Shown here: positions 46,108 through 57,229 of the stretch, piece after piece | How positions within the stretch are numbered: position 1 is the stretch's first letter | Layout of the letters: every line of letters begins with the position of its first letter | NCBI RefSeq assembly: GCF_022539665.2 | Contig: NC_081338.1 | Coordinates: forward strand, 1,054,001 to 1,118,000 | DNA from: Daphnia carinata | Taxonomy: Eukaryota; Arthropoda; Branchiopoda; Diplostraca; Daphniidae | Length of the DNA stretch: 64,000 nucleotides | Direction: 5' to 3' | Translations under genes and position numbers: made by a program | Notes under the pieces: generated by a model | Seen by the model: only the letters and a program-made list of their open reading frames with translations | Database searches by the model: none | What the model was told of the DNA's origin: nothing

Positions 46108-46675
46108 TGTAAGGTTCGGAATGATCTGTTCCTTACTTTTAATTAATAGATTGGGAATAGCGATGATGCGTTGTATTGTTGCACGGATGGTCGAGTATTT
46201 TACAAAGACCAAATTGATAATTGACGAAAGGAGACTTACTGATACAGACTGACTGAGATGATACTTGAAATTGGACTGGCTGTTATGACAACCGAAGCTA
46301 GACTGGTTGTGACGACAACTGAAGCTGGAATGACTGACAGCTTAAGACACACTGACTGAAAGTTAAAAGTAGACTGCCTGGTGGCTAGAAGTAAGCTGAC
46401 TGGTGGCTTGAAGTAGACTGACTGGTGGCTAGAAGTAGACTGCCTGACAATCTGGAAAAAGGGCAACATTTATACGAAGAAGCAAGGTCGTTTAGGATTA
46501 GGTGTCCCAGCGGGAAGAAATATTCAGCGTGTAAATGTATCACCTATGTGAAGCATTGGCAAGTTTGAAGGGCAGAGCCATCGGCAGATGACCTGTTGGC
46601 GGAAGAGGGGGGAAAAGGGTTGCAAGCGTGGGAACGAGAGAGGAAGGTAAGGAGTACGGTTGGCCGTTCCTTACA
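46108..46675 (-). mobile_element. Probable solo LTR inside gag
   Basis: Begins TGTAAGGTTCGGAATG and ends GGCCGTTCCTTACA, giving matched TGTAAGG/CCTTACA ends. It interrupts homology to the gag of the complete element. The minus strand has TATAAATG near 46470. Flanking duplications are imperfect. Confidence 0.45.
46365..46450. repeat. 23-bp minisatellite
   Basis: Four units of AGAAGTAGACTGMCTGGTGG type in tandem, within the probable solo LTR; related looser units extend to 46250. Confidence 0.7.
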
Positions 46676-46924
46676 ATTGGATACAGTTGTTTGAACTGTG
46701 TTGACCGAAGACCTCTAAAAAGATGCTCTAGTCGGTGGGTTTCCAACATATTCGGGTCAACCACTCTAAAAAGATTAAGAATTTCGTAGTAATATCTAGT
46801 GGTCGGCTCGTCCACCCCCTGAGTTCTACGTCTGAGTCTTTCTTCTTGAAAAAGACCGTAAGAGTTTGACTGAAAATCTTTCAAGAATATGGAACGAAAA
46901 CCAGGAACTGCAGGCCTCGCTACT

Positions 46925-48480
46925 AGCCTTTAACCGTCCCAGGGACATCCCAGCTATGTCCTGGCTGTCCGATCGGGACGTCCCTTTCCGACGGCAGATT
47001 TACGTTACTAGGACGTCCTAATGTCCGGTTTTAAGGACGTCCACTGGCGGACGTAAAAAATGGGGCGTCCATAGGATGTCAAATCCGTACGTTTAATGAA
47101 CGTACGTTTTGGGATATCCGAGAAATGTCCGGATAGCGGCAGCCAAAAGGACGCAGGAAAATTTGTATTGGAAATAGCTTCCAATTAAAATAAAACCACA
47201 AATTGTTTGTAATTTAATTACATTTTATTAATTTTTGGAAAATAAAATAATTTTACAAAAAATTACTCAAATTCAAAGACCAGCGCGGTTTTGATGGCGT
47301 CAGCACGGGAGGAAGCCATATGCGAAGCTGATTCAATTAAATCTGGTCTCAATGTACCTCAATGTATAAATTTTCAAACATACAGACATAATTATGGAGG
47401 CAATGATGGTAAACAAAAATGAAGGGATGCATACCTTGTCCGAGAAGCAGATTATTCCAGGTGAGTCATCAATCATAAAATTGAAACCAGTTTCTTTTTT
47501 GAGTGACTCATGACTCATGGGCGGACACTGGAGAAAAACACCATCACAGGGAACTCTCGTTTTAAGAAAAGTTGATGTACGTCTTCTTGAAAATTCTGAA
47601 CAGTGAGAACCAAAAACAAGTTTATATATCATTTTAACAAGTTTAAACGAAACCGAATCAGGATCAATTAAAAAGGTAAGAGTAAAACATTTCATGAAAT
47701 GGCGATATGATTATTGTATAAGACGCAACTTAAAAAGCTGCTAGCAACTACATAAAAGTGGGGTTGAGTAAGCTCATTGCAAAACCATAAGTCAATATTT
47801 GTTGTTGAGTTTCGAATAAATCCATTCCATCAAAAGTGAAGTGAAAATGACAACAACGTAGGAATAACACCACTAAGACCGCACAAGTAGAGCGTTGAAA
47901 ACAATACTGCTGAAACAAAAAAAAAGAAAGATGGAAAAGGTGGAAAAAAGCTACCGTGTCTTCGGGACGATTGTACCCATCGAAATGTTGGCCGTTGACT
48001 TCGTCGTCTTCACTCAAGAGTTTCTCTTGTTCCCTAAGCTCCAGCTTTTGTGTGTAACAGAACGAAGATTGACAAAAGCGATAACAGAAATGACAACATA
48101 GAAAAAAAAGAGCATCGAAAAAGACGTGAAAGAAAGGAAAAAGAAGATTCTCGTAATAAAACAAGTGGATGACAGAAAGAAATCTACCGGACATTCTAAA
48201 TAAATTCTTGTAGAGACAGAATGAAACCAAAAAAAAACAAAAAAAAAGATAACAATTAAGAAAATTTACAATCATAAGAAAAATTATTTTTTACTGAACA
48301 AATCGGCAACGTATGGTAGAATCTATTGCACCGGAATATTTCGTTGCAATAAGGGCCTTTCCCCTATGGACTCCCATAGGACGCGTTATGCTACTAGGAT
48401 CCCTTTTATGTACCCTGTCGGGCGTAACTAGGATGTTCCATTGCCCTGGTTTGAACGACGTCCTAAATATTACATCCCAG
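46925..48480. mobile_element. Element with GGACGTCC-type end repeats
   Basis: Both ends (46930-47150 and 48350-48480) are dense in GGACGTCC, GGACATCC and GTCCGG phrases in both orientations. It interrupts gag homology. Internal minus-strand frames (47333-47695 and 47748-48275) are hydrophobic or low-complexity and match nothing I know. Confidence 0.5.
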
Positions 48481-48804
48481 AGACATCCATAACCGAATCA
48501 AAAACGGCGGACTTGATTGATTCTGACTGACTTGCAGTATTTTCAAGCTCTCTCTGGCGAATCTTCTGTGCGCTTGATGTCGCTTGATCTTCTCTAGACG
48601 TAGAAATTTCTGAATCCTTTGCCTCGTTAATCGCTGTGGTCTCGTTACCAGACAACGCGGTCGGCAAGTCACGAAGCGGGTGCAATCGTCTACTTGGATC
48701 CCGAGGACAACTAGGTAAGCGTGAATTACTCTTCTTCTGCATCGATTATTTTTTAAGCAGCTCTAATTCGTTAGCAACGGGTAACGAGCTGCATATCCAC
48801 CATT

Positions 48805-49015
48805 TGTCACACTGGACTTAACTTTGTGAAGGGCGTTATACCATCGTGATGGAAATACGCCACATCTCTAGATTATTATCTTACATAAAATTCTTAGACT
48901 AACTATCTTTTGTTAACTTATCTGCATGTGTTACAGCATCTTTCGTTAGAAGCTGTACTTCACGCAATTAAAACGTTGGTTGTCACTTCTTTTCAAAAAT
49001 GATAACCACGTCAGC
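48805..49015 (-). repeat. Diverged gypsy LTR
   Basis: Starts TGTCACACTGGACTTAAC and keeps recognisable stretches of the 50683 LTR (ACGCCACATCTCTAG, GCATCTTTCGTTAGAAGCTG). It is about 150 bp shorter through internal deletions. Confidence 0.65.
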
Positions 49016-49189
49016 ACTGGCCGGTTAGGCTCTTTTAAACCTTTTCTGTAAATTCCTTCCTTCTTACTGAAATTTTTTAGTTTTTTTTGCCGCCCACTAC
49101 CGCTCAGTTTTCGTATTGTTATTGGTAGAGTTAACAACGGAAAAATTTTTCGGAAATAATTTTGTGAATGACTTTCGGCCTATTTTGAA

Positions 49190-49400
49190 ATTTGACACGA
49201 TGCAGACGACACGTCAATAGCCGTGTTGTTGCTTCCTTTCGGTGCTGATGATTACTTGAATTACAGTGGGAGAGCCAATCAGATTGCTAGAAGCGTGTGC
49301 TGCTGGGAACCCGAATGGTTGAGGCGACTTGCAGAAACCATATTCTGCATCAACAGCACAAACTTCTTTAAGTGTTAACGGTCTACGTAGAAACGGTCAA
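49190..49400 (+). repeat. PNO1-promoter-like sequence
   Basis: AGAGCCAATCAGATTGCTAG and AAGCGTGTGCTGCTGG match the minus strand of 22219-22340, the displaced PNO1 promoter. Weaker similarity continues to the PNO1 side of the insertion. No PNO1 coding sequence follows, so only a promoter-side segment was copied. Confidence 0.55.
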
Positions 49401-49479
49401 CGAAGAACCTTACAAAGAAAAAGAAAACGAAGAAGCTCTTTGCTAAACACGTGGGCCCTTTCGAATTTCTGTAAAAAAC

Positions 49480-50680
49480 TTGTGCGATAACATACTTGGT
49501 AGGACGACATGCCGGTCGGGCGAAAAAGGAAAGGTTTTAACGTATACGTCACCAGAAGTTTTTTCTCAGAAAAGAACTCAACAACAAAAGAACCGTCAAC
49601 GAAAACTTCAAGAAGCGCAGAGCAATCAATCCCCGGAAATGGTGGGAAGACTACGAAATCTGTGCCAGAGATACTGCAGGGCTTTTGCTTTGGGAAATGC
49701 TTTTTGACAGCAATTCCAAGCGTCGGAGACTGCCCACTTAGAGTAAAGTAGTGGGCCTAGGACGTTTAGTCCCATCGTGCCTGGATCGTGCTTGACCGCA
49801 GATCCAACCGGTGTCGACCGCCGATGCAGTGTAAAGTAACGGGCTTACTATGAATAATCCCAGCGATATCTGGAGAGAGCTCAGGGTGCGGCTCTTCTCA
49901 TGTGGGAGACTGCCGACTCAGTGTAAAGTAGTGGCGTGGGATCCGTGGACCTTAGGGTATTATTTATGATGGAAGAATCCGCGCAGATGCCGGTTGATTT
50001 GCAGTGCATCCGCCCTGAAACTCTTTTCGGGTCTCAACAAATTTTCAGTGTGGTATAACGGTTTTTGTCGCGGGCACACCTTCCAATGCGGGCAATAAGA
50101 CGGACACGAATAAGAAATATGAATTACTTGCAAAAATGCCCCCAGAAAAGAACGGTAGCAACGGTACGGATAAGACGGACAGGACACCGACAGACGGGCG
50201 TGACAGCTCAACAGGATTCACTTCAAGCTGGGCAGAGAATAACGGCCAGAAGCGTCGGGCAGCGACAGTACAAGCAAGTGATACAAGAGACAAGCATAAC
50301 GATTGATTACCAGCTGAAATGAAGAGCCGATTCAGTGGGCTTCGGTGAAAAATTTTGTGTATGTTATCAGCCAAAACCGGCCTTTAAATACTCAATTTAC
50401 AAAAACACCGTTGAAAAATTTAAAATAAACAGCGACAAAAGTTTAAACGTTGGACTAGGTGGCGTCGTCATCTTCTTCCTACTTTTCAGCCGCGAGATCC
50501 GTCTCCACCTCCGGACTCTATCTCTCTTTGACCAACCCTTGGCTGACCTCTCCACAGACTACATTCTCCTTTTCCTGGGCTAAAACTGGCTCCAGTCACG
50601 ATGGATTTTATTACCTGCTTTTCTTTCTTCTTGATGGAGACCACTTTACATAAACGTAAAAGCAGCCAGCAAATTTCTAT
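49480..50680. other. Unassigned region with short frames
   Basis: Loose repeats of the kind GACTGCC-ACT-AGTGTAAAGTAGTGG lie at 49720-49945. Near 50040-50310 a plus-strand frame is rich in N, T, K and D (for example KNGSNGTDKTDRTPTDGRD). Nothing was recognised. It sits between two gypsy elements. Confidence 0.3.
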
Positions 50681-50682
50681 AT

Positions 50683-51062
50683 TGTCACACTTGACTTCAC
50701 TTTTAGGAATGATTTGTATTTGAGCTTTAAGAAAGAATACAAAACATGACAGAAATGAAGAATTACTACGCGTTTTACTTAACTTGAACGTGAATAGAAC
50801 TAGGAAATTGTGGGAGAACTCGAAGAGTACGGGAGAACTTGAGAACTAGCTTAGGGCTAAAAATGTATGGGCTTTTATACCCTCGTGAAGGATATACGCC
50901 CCATCTTTAGGGTTACATGAATTCTAAGAATAACTATCTTTTACCAAATTATCTGCGTGTTGCAGCATCTTTTCAAGAGAAGCTGTATTGTACGCAATTT
51001 GATCGTTGGTCGTCACGTCTTGTCAGAAATGACAACCACGTCACTATTTTCCCCTCGCGACA
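50683..51062 (-). repeat. 3' LTR
   Basis: Reads TGTCACACTTGAC to TTTTCCCCTCGCGACA on the plus strand. The purine tract GAAGAAGGGGGACC (minus strand) abuts it at 51063-51076. Confidence 0.9.
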
Positions 51063-51184
51063 GGTCCCCCTTCTTCAAGACAGGCGACCCGACTGTACGA
51101 ACAATCATTAAAAAATCAAGGGCATAACAAAATATTGGAGAGAAATCCCGTGATTTTCAAAATTCATCAAAAGCTAGTAGAGAA

Positions 51185-51362
51185 TGAATAACTATAGTAA
51201 AGAGAAAGCATACGATAGAGCGAGGTCGCTTTAGAGAGGTAAAGAAACACCTATAGTAAAAGTCAAACATACGATAAAGCGAGGTCGCTTTAGAGAGGTT
51301 AATAAACAACTATAGTAAAAGTCAAACTTACGATAGAGCGCGGTCGCTTTAGAGAGGTTAAT
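51185..51362 (+). repeat. Three tandem ~58-bp repeats
   Basis: Each unit has AACTATAGTAAAAGTCAAAC, a CATACGATA core, and AGCGAGGTCGCTTTAGAGAG, with AGCGA/TCGCT able to pair. They lie between the 3' LTR/purine tract and the antisense ORF, where a plus-strand promoter or enhancer could be. Confidence 0.85.
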
Positions 51363-52128
51363 GTGCTTTTATCGGAAAGGAATTCGCTAGCGCTACGGAA
51401 GGTATACAAGAATAAGAAGACAGCTATAGTTAGTAATTCACAAGTAGGTGTGAAAAAAAGACAAACTATAACACTACGACGTATAGGAAATTCAACTGCT
51501 GCCTTCCATCTTCAGTTTGTTTCTTGCTTCCAAACAAAAATGTTCACTTTTCACTCCGTTTTGGATAATCTTCGCTGGTTCGAATACGCGTTTGTGTGTT
51601 TCGAAGAAGCGACGTACACTACTGGTAGAAGTCGTTTCAGCCGTCTAACCCAAAGTAATTGTGCCGGTTTTCTGGAGATCTTGGCGAGAGCGCACACCGC
51701 TGATGCTCGCCTGAACTTTTCAATTTCCATCAGTGCGCCTTGGGTGAACGACTTTTATTACAGGTAGGTAATCTTTTTATTATTTTTTCTATTTCGTTTC
51801 ACACTAATATTTCTTTCTTCTTTTCAGCACATATCCTGGTTATGCCAGGTACCGGGACCATTTTTCTCATATTCATTCTCGGCTTCTCTGGTGGTTTCAG
51901 TCCGATGAGGACGTTTACCATCCCACTCCTCGCCGTTCTGACTTCTACACTGAAGTTACCCAAGCCGAGGTGGAAGCCTGACAAGAAGCTCGGCGCATTT
52001 GGCTTGATGTTGTAAACGCGGAAAGTGAAGATCGTGGCGCTGCTAACTTCGGCGATTTTTACCTCCTGCGGGAACTTTCCGACAGCCTTTCCCACCTTTT
52101 AGACCTTATTGGCGATCGTGAGGAGTAA
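51363..52128 (+). pseudogene. Spliced antisense ORF of the gypsy element
   Basis: Exon 1 is open from 51363 (first Met at 51540) to the donor GTAGGTAATC at 51764. The 64-nt intron ends in a strong TTTCTTCTTTTCAG, and exon 2 is 51828-52128. The junction keeps the frame. From the Met it gives about 174 codons with a single in-frame TGA at 51979-51981. Residue content looks coding: FEILARAHTADARL-type and RLLWWFQSDEDVYHPTPRR stretches, and an acidic, leucine-rich end (FGDFYLLRELSDSLSHLLDL). No domain was recognised. It runs opposite to env and ends 97 bp from the env stop. It could be an accessory gene, a captured host gene, or chance; the intron of host-typical length argues against chance. Confidence 0.5.
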
Positions 52129-52224
52129 TTGTACATTTTCTGTTTGGCGACAATACACTTTTTTTCACTTTTTCCACAGAGCAGTTGTTTTTCTTTCACT
52201 AACGTCACTAACAATTTTTCGTTT

Positions 52225-54340
52225 TTAGAGATTTTCAGTTTCCATCTCATCCCTCCCGCGGTCTCCGGGTGGAGAGGTTTCACACTGTTCATGAGCGACA
52301 AGACGCTTATGTAACATGTAGTATTTAACTACCAAAAACACTATTCCGAACAACAGAAAGATATTGAACGCCGCTAACTCGTAAGGATAACGAGTGAGGT
52401 ATAACTCTTTTTCTTTTTCTTTTTCCATCATTAAATTATGAATTTGTTCTCCAGTCATTTCAGATGACAACGTTGCTTGTGCGTTGCGATGCAGCAGCTG
52501 ACTGATGATGTCTACAGACGAAGTATTTTCTCGCGGGAGCTCGACGAAAGTGTGCTTTTTGCCATCGGTTGCTAGGACATCTTGAGCAAAAATTTTTATT
52601 GAAGGTAGAACAACTGCTTGTAGTTGTGGTGCCATTATGCTTCCTTCCAAGCTGGCTGGGAATACCCATTCTTCGGTTCGAGCGGTGCATCCCAAAGGTA
52701 CTTCAAACATTCCTACAGCTGGTAACTTTGTTGTTCTTAAAGGTGGCTGCTCTCCTCCTGCTGGACATGAAAACACAATCTCGTGCGGTTTTGTTGCTGA
52801 GTAGACCCATTGATTGGATCCCATGTAAACTACTTCAGGCCCGCGCCAGTCTGTGAACTTCTTTTTGCATTGTGTATTGATTCGGGCCGAATCATTTAGA
52901 AAAATAGCAATTGCGCAAGACTTTCGGGCTGTTCTCTTGCTGATGCCGGTATGGAATTTACACAGTGGTCGCCCTATCTTACTGCAATCTTTCACATCTT
53001 CTTTGGATAATTCTAGGTACGTTTCGAGGTCGGCAGATATAGCAAGGTAGTCTGGTAGATTTCCGAATAGGACACCATGCGTTCCATTGTCCGTAGCTGC
53101 CGGAAGGTTGATAATTTCGAAGAGCTTGTACTGCTGGGCGTGATCGAAAATGGGAACATTTATGAAGAGGCGAAACGAGTTTTCCATGGCCGCCACGGTG
53201 ACAGTTGATTCTCGGTAGGCGACCCAAAGCTCATCACTGGAGATAGACCATCTTCTTGGTAATTTATCGTTTATCATTTTAATAACTTTATTGAATCTTG
53301 CTGGAGAGACGATTTGTGGTGCCAAATGCCCGTTGGCCAACAGACTGAAGCCGACGTCGAGACTACCGGCAAATTGTTGCAGCCACAGCAAGATTTGATT
53401 CATCGCTTCAAATGTTTCGTCCAGTTGGATGTAATACTCGAAGTGATTGAGTTCTAGTTCTTCTATGTTCACCATCCTTTCAATGAGGTTTGTTGTAACA
53501 TTACTTAGTATGGAATACTGGCCTCGCAGCTCTCCGATGAGTTTTGCGTTCGTTCTGGACTCCCAAAGTGATTCATTCACTATTGTTGCTTGTTTATCAA
53601 TGATGTGAATTACTTCTCTTTGATCTCGAGCAACAAGTTGTATTTGATTGTTTAATTCTTCTAAATCTTTTTGTGTTGATACTCCAAATAGCCATTTCAG
53701 GATTGTCACTCCACCGTCAACGAGACTTCGACGATTTCTCTGGTTAGGATTTAAGGCTTTTTTATGTTTTTTAATCGGTCAACTACATTCTCCATTCCTT
53801 TCAGGATTGTTTGCGTTCTGCTAGCGATTCTTCTGGCTGCTATCCGTTGTGGTCGTGAACCTGTATTCTTCCACTTTTCTGTCACTTGCTGTTGTTGGAT
53901 TATCTTCTGCTTCAGGTATGCTGTTGCTGTATCGGCAACTCCCAAGTCAAGGTCTGTTACGATGGTCCACGATGATTCACTGAACGCCACATCAGTTTGT
54001 TGTTTGAATATTGCATTTTCCCTTAGGATCAGTGAGTTGCTTGACAGCGGCCCAATCAGAAAGATGAGGTACGGCACCAATAGAGTTAAATATCTGGCTG
54101 GAGGTCTTCTGCTACGAGTGGGTCTTCTAGTTGAAGTTGGCGTGATTACTTCCGGAGTGTGCGTGACCACATCGTTTTCTTCGATGTCTGGTGATGCACC
54201 GCTTTGTTCAACTAGTGTTTCTTCTGGATCAGCCTGAGGTTGTGGATCACTTGAAGGAGGTATCTCTTGTATTTCTTCTTTTTGATGATTTTCATCTTCT
54301 TTCTCTGAGGCTTCTTCGGTGATGCCAGGACCCGACACGG
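52225..54340 (-). pseudogene. env: Env-like fusion glycoprotein gene, frameshifted
   Basis: The upstream frame (53751-54443) begins with the pol tail, then an acidic linker, a hydrophobic segment (YLTLLVPYLIFLIGPLSS) and a helix region. The downstream frame (52225-53709 and slightly upstream) carries a basic RNRRSLVDGG site like a furin-type cleavage site, followed by ILKWLFGV, a long ectodomain, and a C-terminal membrane segment (FNIFLLFGIVFLVVKYYML). This is the architecture of insect errantivirus/baculovirus F-type fusion proteins. A one-base length difference in an A run near 53760 breaks the frame between the two parts; the fragment at 38 kb is not broken there. As it stands no full glycoprotein can be made. 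Confidence 0.8.
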
Positions 54341-54349
54341 CTTCGTGGA

Positions 54350-55503
54350 ATGATTTCATCCGCAACACGTGAACGATATCCGTTTTACCTCGGCCGGTTG
54401 CCGATATCACTTCATAGTTCACTGGTGTGGTTTGTCGTAACACTTTGAATGGTCCTAGCCAACGATGAAGAAGTTTTTATGATTTTCCCACTTTACGCAC
54501 AGGCTTGTAAATCAACACTAAATCTCCTTCCTTGAATGCCAATTCTCTGTGGCGTGCATCGTAAGTTTTTTTTGCTTTTGCTGTACTGGCTCCATTCTAA
54601 TTCTCACTTTTTCTCTAGCTGCAGCTAAATCAACAATTAGACGATCTGCGTATCCCATTGTTTCTTCTTCTTCTTCCAGCAATGGATTTGGATCTGCTCC
54701 CAATTCCAAGTCGATAGGAAGTCTGGGCTCACGTCCGTAGAGGAGAAAGAATGGTGAGTATCCTGTAGACTCTTGTCTAGCTGTGTTGTATGCAAAGCAA
54801 ACGTACTGTAGGGTTTAATCCCAATCTCGTTGATCACTGCTGACGTAAATTGACAGCATTGAAGCCAGTGTATCGTTCATCCTCTCTATTGCTCCATTTG
54901 CCTGGGGGTGATAACTAGAAGTCGTCTTGTGGTTAGTGAGGAGTTTCTTGACGACTGCTTGAGTTAGATCGGCGATGAAACACTTTCCCCGATCCGTGAT
55001 GATTTGTTCTGGAGCCCCATGACGTAGAAAGATTTGTTGAACAAAAAACTCTGCAACGTCGTCTGCCTTTCCAGTGGGCATAGCTTTTAACACAACCCAT
55101 TTGGTTAGGTAATCAACTGCGACTATAATCATTCTGTTTCCTTTTGTGGAGAGCGGGAATGGCCCTAGAAGGTCCATTCCTACTCTTTGAAACGGCCGTT
55201 CCACTTTAATGCATTGTAGAAGTCCTGGAGGTTTATTTGGAATTTCTTTTCTGCTCTGACAGTGTACGCAACTCTGCACATGACGAACTATGTCCAGTGT
55301 CGGCCCATCTTCGGCCAATAGAAACGATCAAAAATGTTTTGTAGTGTGCGACTGATTCCAAGGTGACCGGAGACGATGTCGTCATGGTATGCGTATAGGA
55401 TTCTTTCACGATTGTCAACAGGTACGCATAATCTTCTGTAACTTTTCCCATTCTCTATAGTTTCTTTGTAGAGTTTTCCATTGTTCATCACAAAATTTTT
55501 CAT
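54350..55503 (-). pseudogene. pol: Gypsy integrase domain
   Basis: In order on the minus strand: HLGISRTL and YWPKM with CVHCQ (zinc-binding H-H-C-C), GMDLLGPFPLSTKGNR (first catalytic Asp), ITDRGKCF (second Asp) and YHPQANGAIERMN (catalytic Glu). Then [12 protein letters not shown] and a C-terminal tail ending near the env start. The catalytic residues are present. A frame change near 55315 and a stop near 54818 break it. Confidence 0.85.
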
Positions 55504-55734
55504 TCCATTTGCTGCATGCTTTTTGATTGTCTGCTAGGGACTCGTTTTCTTCTTCGCAAAGTGTTGAGTCATCTGTTAGTGCCCCTATGACGACACAGCG
55601 GTCGTCTTCTAGCTCTTCTATTTTTGGTAATGGATTTCTTGAAAGAGAATCTACGTTATCATGCGTTTCTCAACTGAGATATACAATCGTTATATCGTAT
55701 TCTTGTAGCGATGCTTGCTTAAGCTCCAACGTCC

Positions 55735-56871
55735 TTAAGTTAAGCTCCAACGTGCTAAACGACCTGCTAGGTCTTTTTTGCTCATCAACCAACATAGAGC
55801 TTGATGATCTGTGACGACTTTCACTTTACAGCCCCACACAAAACATCTAAAGACGGAGAGACACCATACTAGTGCAAGACACTCTTTTTCAGTTACCGAA
55901 TAGTTCACTTCCGATTTAGTCACTAAGCGGCTGGCATATGCGATGGGACGTTCTGCTTCATCTATGCGCTGGGCTAGTACACCTCCTATTCCGTATCCAC
56001 AGGCGTCAGGAAAAATTTCCATCGGCAAATTGTAGTTGGGGTGGGCTAAAACTGGAGCGGAAGTAAGCGCTTTTTTTAGGGTATTGAAACTGTTAGCCTG
56101 ATCTTCTCCCCACACAAACGGAATTTCTTTTTTAGTGAGTGACGTGAGTGGGCGAGCAATTGAAGCGAAACCTTGGATATGACGTCGATAGTACGAACAT
56201 AGGCCCAAAAAACTTTGTACTCGTTTAACTTTGTTTGCTGTTGAATGGCCTTCACTAGTTGGTGGGAAATTCGAGACTGCATCAAGCTTTTCAGGATCTG
56301 GTGCTACACCGTCTTTTGAAATCAGATGTGCCAACACTTTTAGAGTATGCTCTAAGAATGAGCATTTTGACCACTTTAGTTTCAAACCAGCTTTAACAAG
56401 GCAACTCAGCACTAAGCGAAGACGTTCCAAGTGTTGTTGGAAAGTTGCTGAGTAAACTATGACGTCATCCAGGTATATCAGATATGTTGTCCAGCGAAGT
56501 CCAGCCAAAATAATGTCCATGGCCCTCTGAAAAGTGCTTGGGGCATTAGTTAGACCAAACGGAAGAGTGCGAAACTGGTACAATCCATCTGCAGTGATGA
56601 AGGCTGTCTTCGGTCTATCATTGCTAACCACTGGAACTTGATGGTATCCAACTTGCAAATCCATACTTGAAAAAAATGTAGCCCCTTCTAACCGACTCAG
56701 TGTATCGGCTATGCGTGGTAAGGGGTAGGAATCTTTAACTGTTACCGCGTTGAGCTTGCGATAATCTACACAAAAACGCCAAGTGCCGTCTGACCAAGGG
56801 CTGTCAGACGGCAGTCTCCTCGACGTAACATTCCTTCTACTTGATTTTGAACTACAGCTCTTTCCTTCCAA
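55735..56871 (-). CDS. pol: Gypsy reverse transcriptase and RNase H (378-codon open part)
   Basis: The open frame covers WRFCVDYRKLNAVTVKDSYP, FFSSMDLQVGYHQVPV, GLYQFRTLPFGLTNAPSTFQ and TYLIYLDDVIVYS (the YLDD catalytic pair). It continues into RNase H with VLAHPNYNLPMEIFPDACGY and YSVTEKECLALVWCL. It copies the element's RNA into DNA and removes the RNA strand. The frame ends in a stop at 55735, before the integrase. Upstream, the fingers are disrupted by a frame change near 56790-56870, so it is not an intact polyprotein. Confidence 0.85.
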   Translation of the reverse strand: MEGKSCSSKSSRRNVTSRRLPSDSPWSDGTWRFCVDYRKLNAVTVKDSYPLPRIADTLSRLEGATFFSSMDLQVGYHQVPVVSNDRPKTAFITADGLYQFRTLPFGLTNAPSTFQRAMDIILAGLRWTTYLIYLDDVIVYSATFQQHLERLRLVLSCLVKAGLKLKWSKCSFLEHTLKVLAHLISKDGVAPDPEKLDAVSNFPPTSEGHSTANKVKRVQSFLGLCSYYRRHIQGFASIARPLTSLTKKEIPFVWGEDQANSFNTLKKALTSAPVLAHPNYNLPMEIFPDACGYGIGGVLAQRIDEAERPIAYASRLVTKSEVNYSVTEKECLALVWCLSVFRCFVWGCKVKVVTDHQALCWLMSKKDLAGRLARWSLT

Positions 56872-57229
56872 GCACTTTTGTAAGGGAGTTGATTTATTGG
56901 GGAAGCTGTTCCAGTATTAATGTCATGTTTGACTACTGCACAGTATCCCAAATCATCTTCATCTAGTGCAAAACAATGGATAAATTGTTCGAGAATTTTT
57001 TGTGTTTCTTCTTTCTCTTCCTTTGATAGATCCGTTCCCATTCTTCCTTCTAGGTGTTCTAACAATTGCTTTTCATCTTGATTTCAATCTTGTTCCTCAA
57101 ATGAGGTATCCATTGCTAGGACTGCTTGGCTTGTTTCTATCTCTTTTGTTTCAGGATGTTCCTCTAACGTTCCTAATGTCACTCCTTTTTCCAACCGAAT
57201 CGTTTTCGAAGACAAGTTGGCAACAGGAA

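Larger units (their letters stand above)
43745..49015 (-). mobile_element. Decayed gypsy element with nested insertions
   Basis: Read on the minus strand: a diverged 5' LTR (48805-49015), PBS-like TGGTGGATATGC, gag start (48742-48470), an inserted element (46925-48480), gag middle (46884-46676), a probable solo LTR (46675-46108), more gag (46110-46020), then RT, RNase H, integrase and the first part of env. A deletion joins gag directly to RT at about 46020. Relative to 50683-59545 it is older and far more broken. Confidence 0.8.

Noticed and set aside
53764..54237. 157-codon plus-strand frame opposite env
   Set aside because: No intron or start support; it mirrors the env N-terminal region and looks like a shadow, unlike the 51363 frame, which lies outside env.
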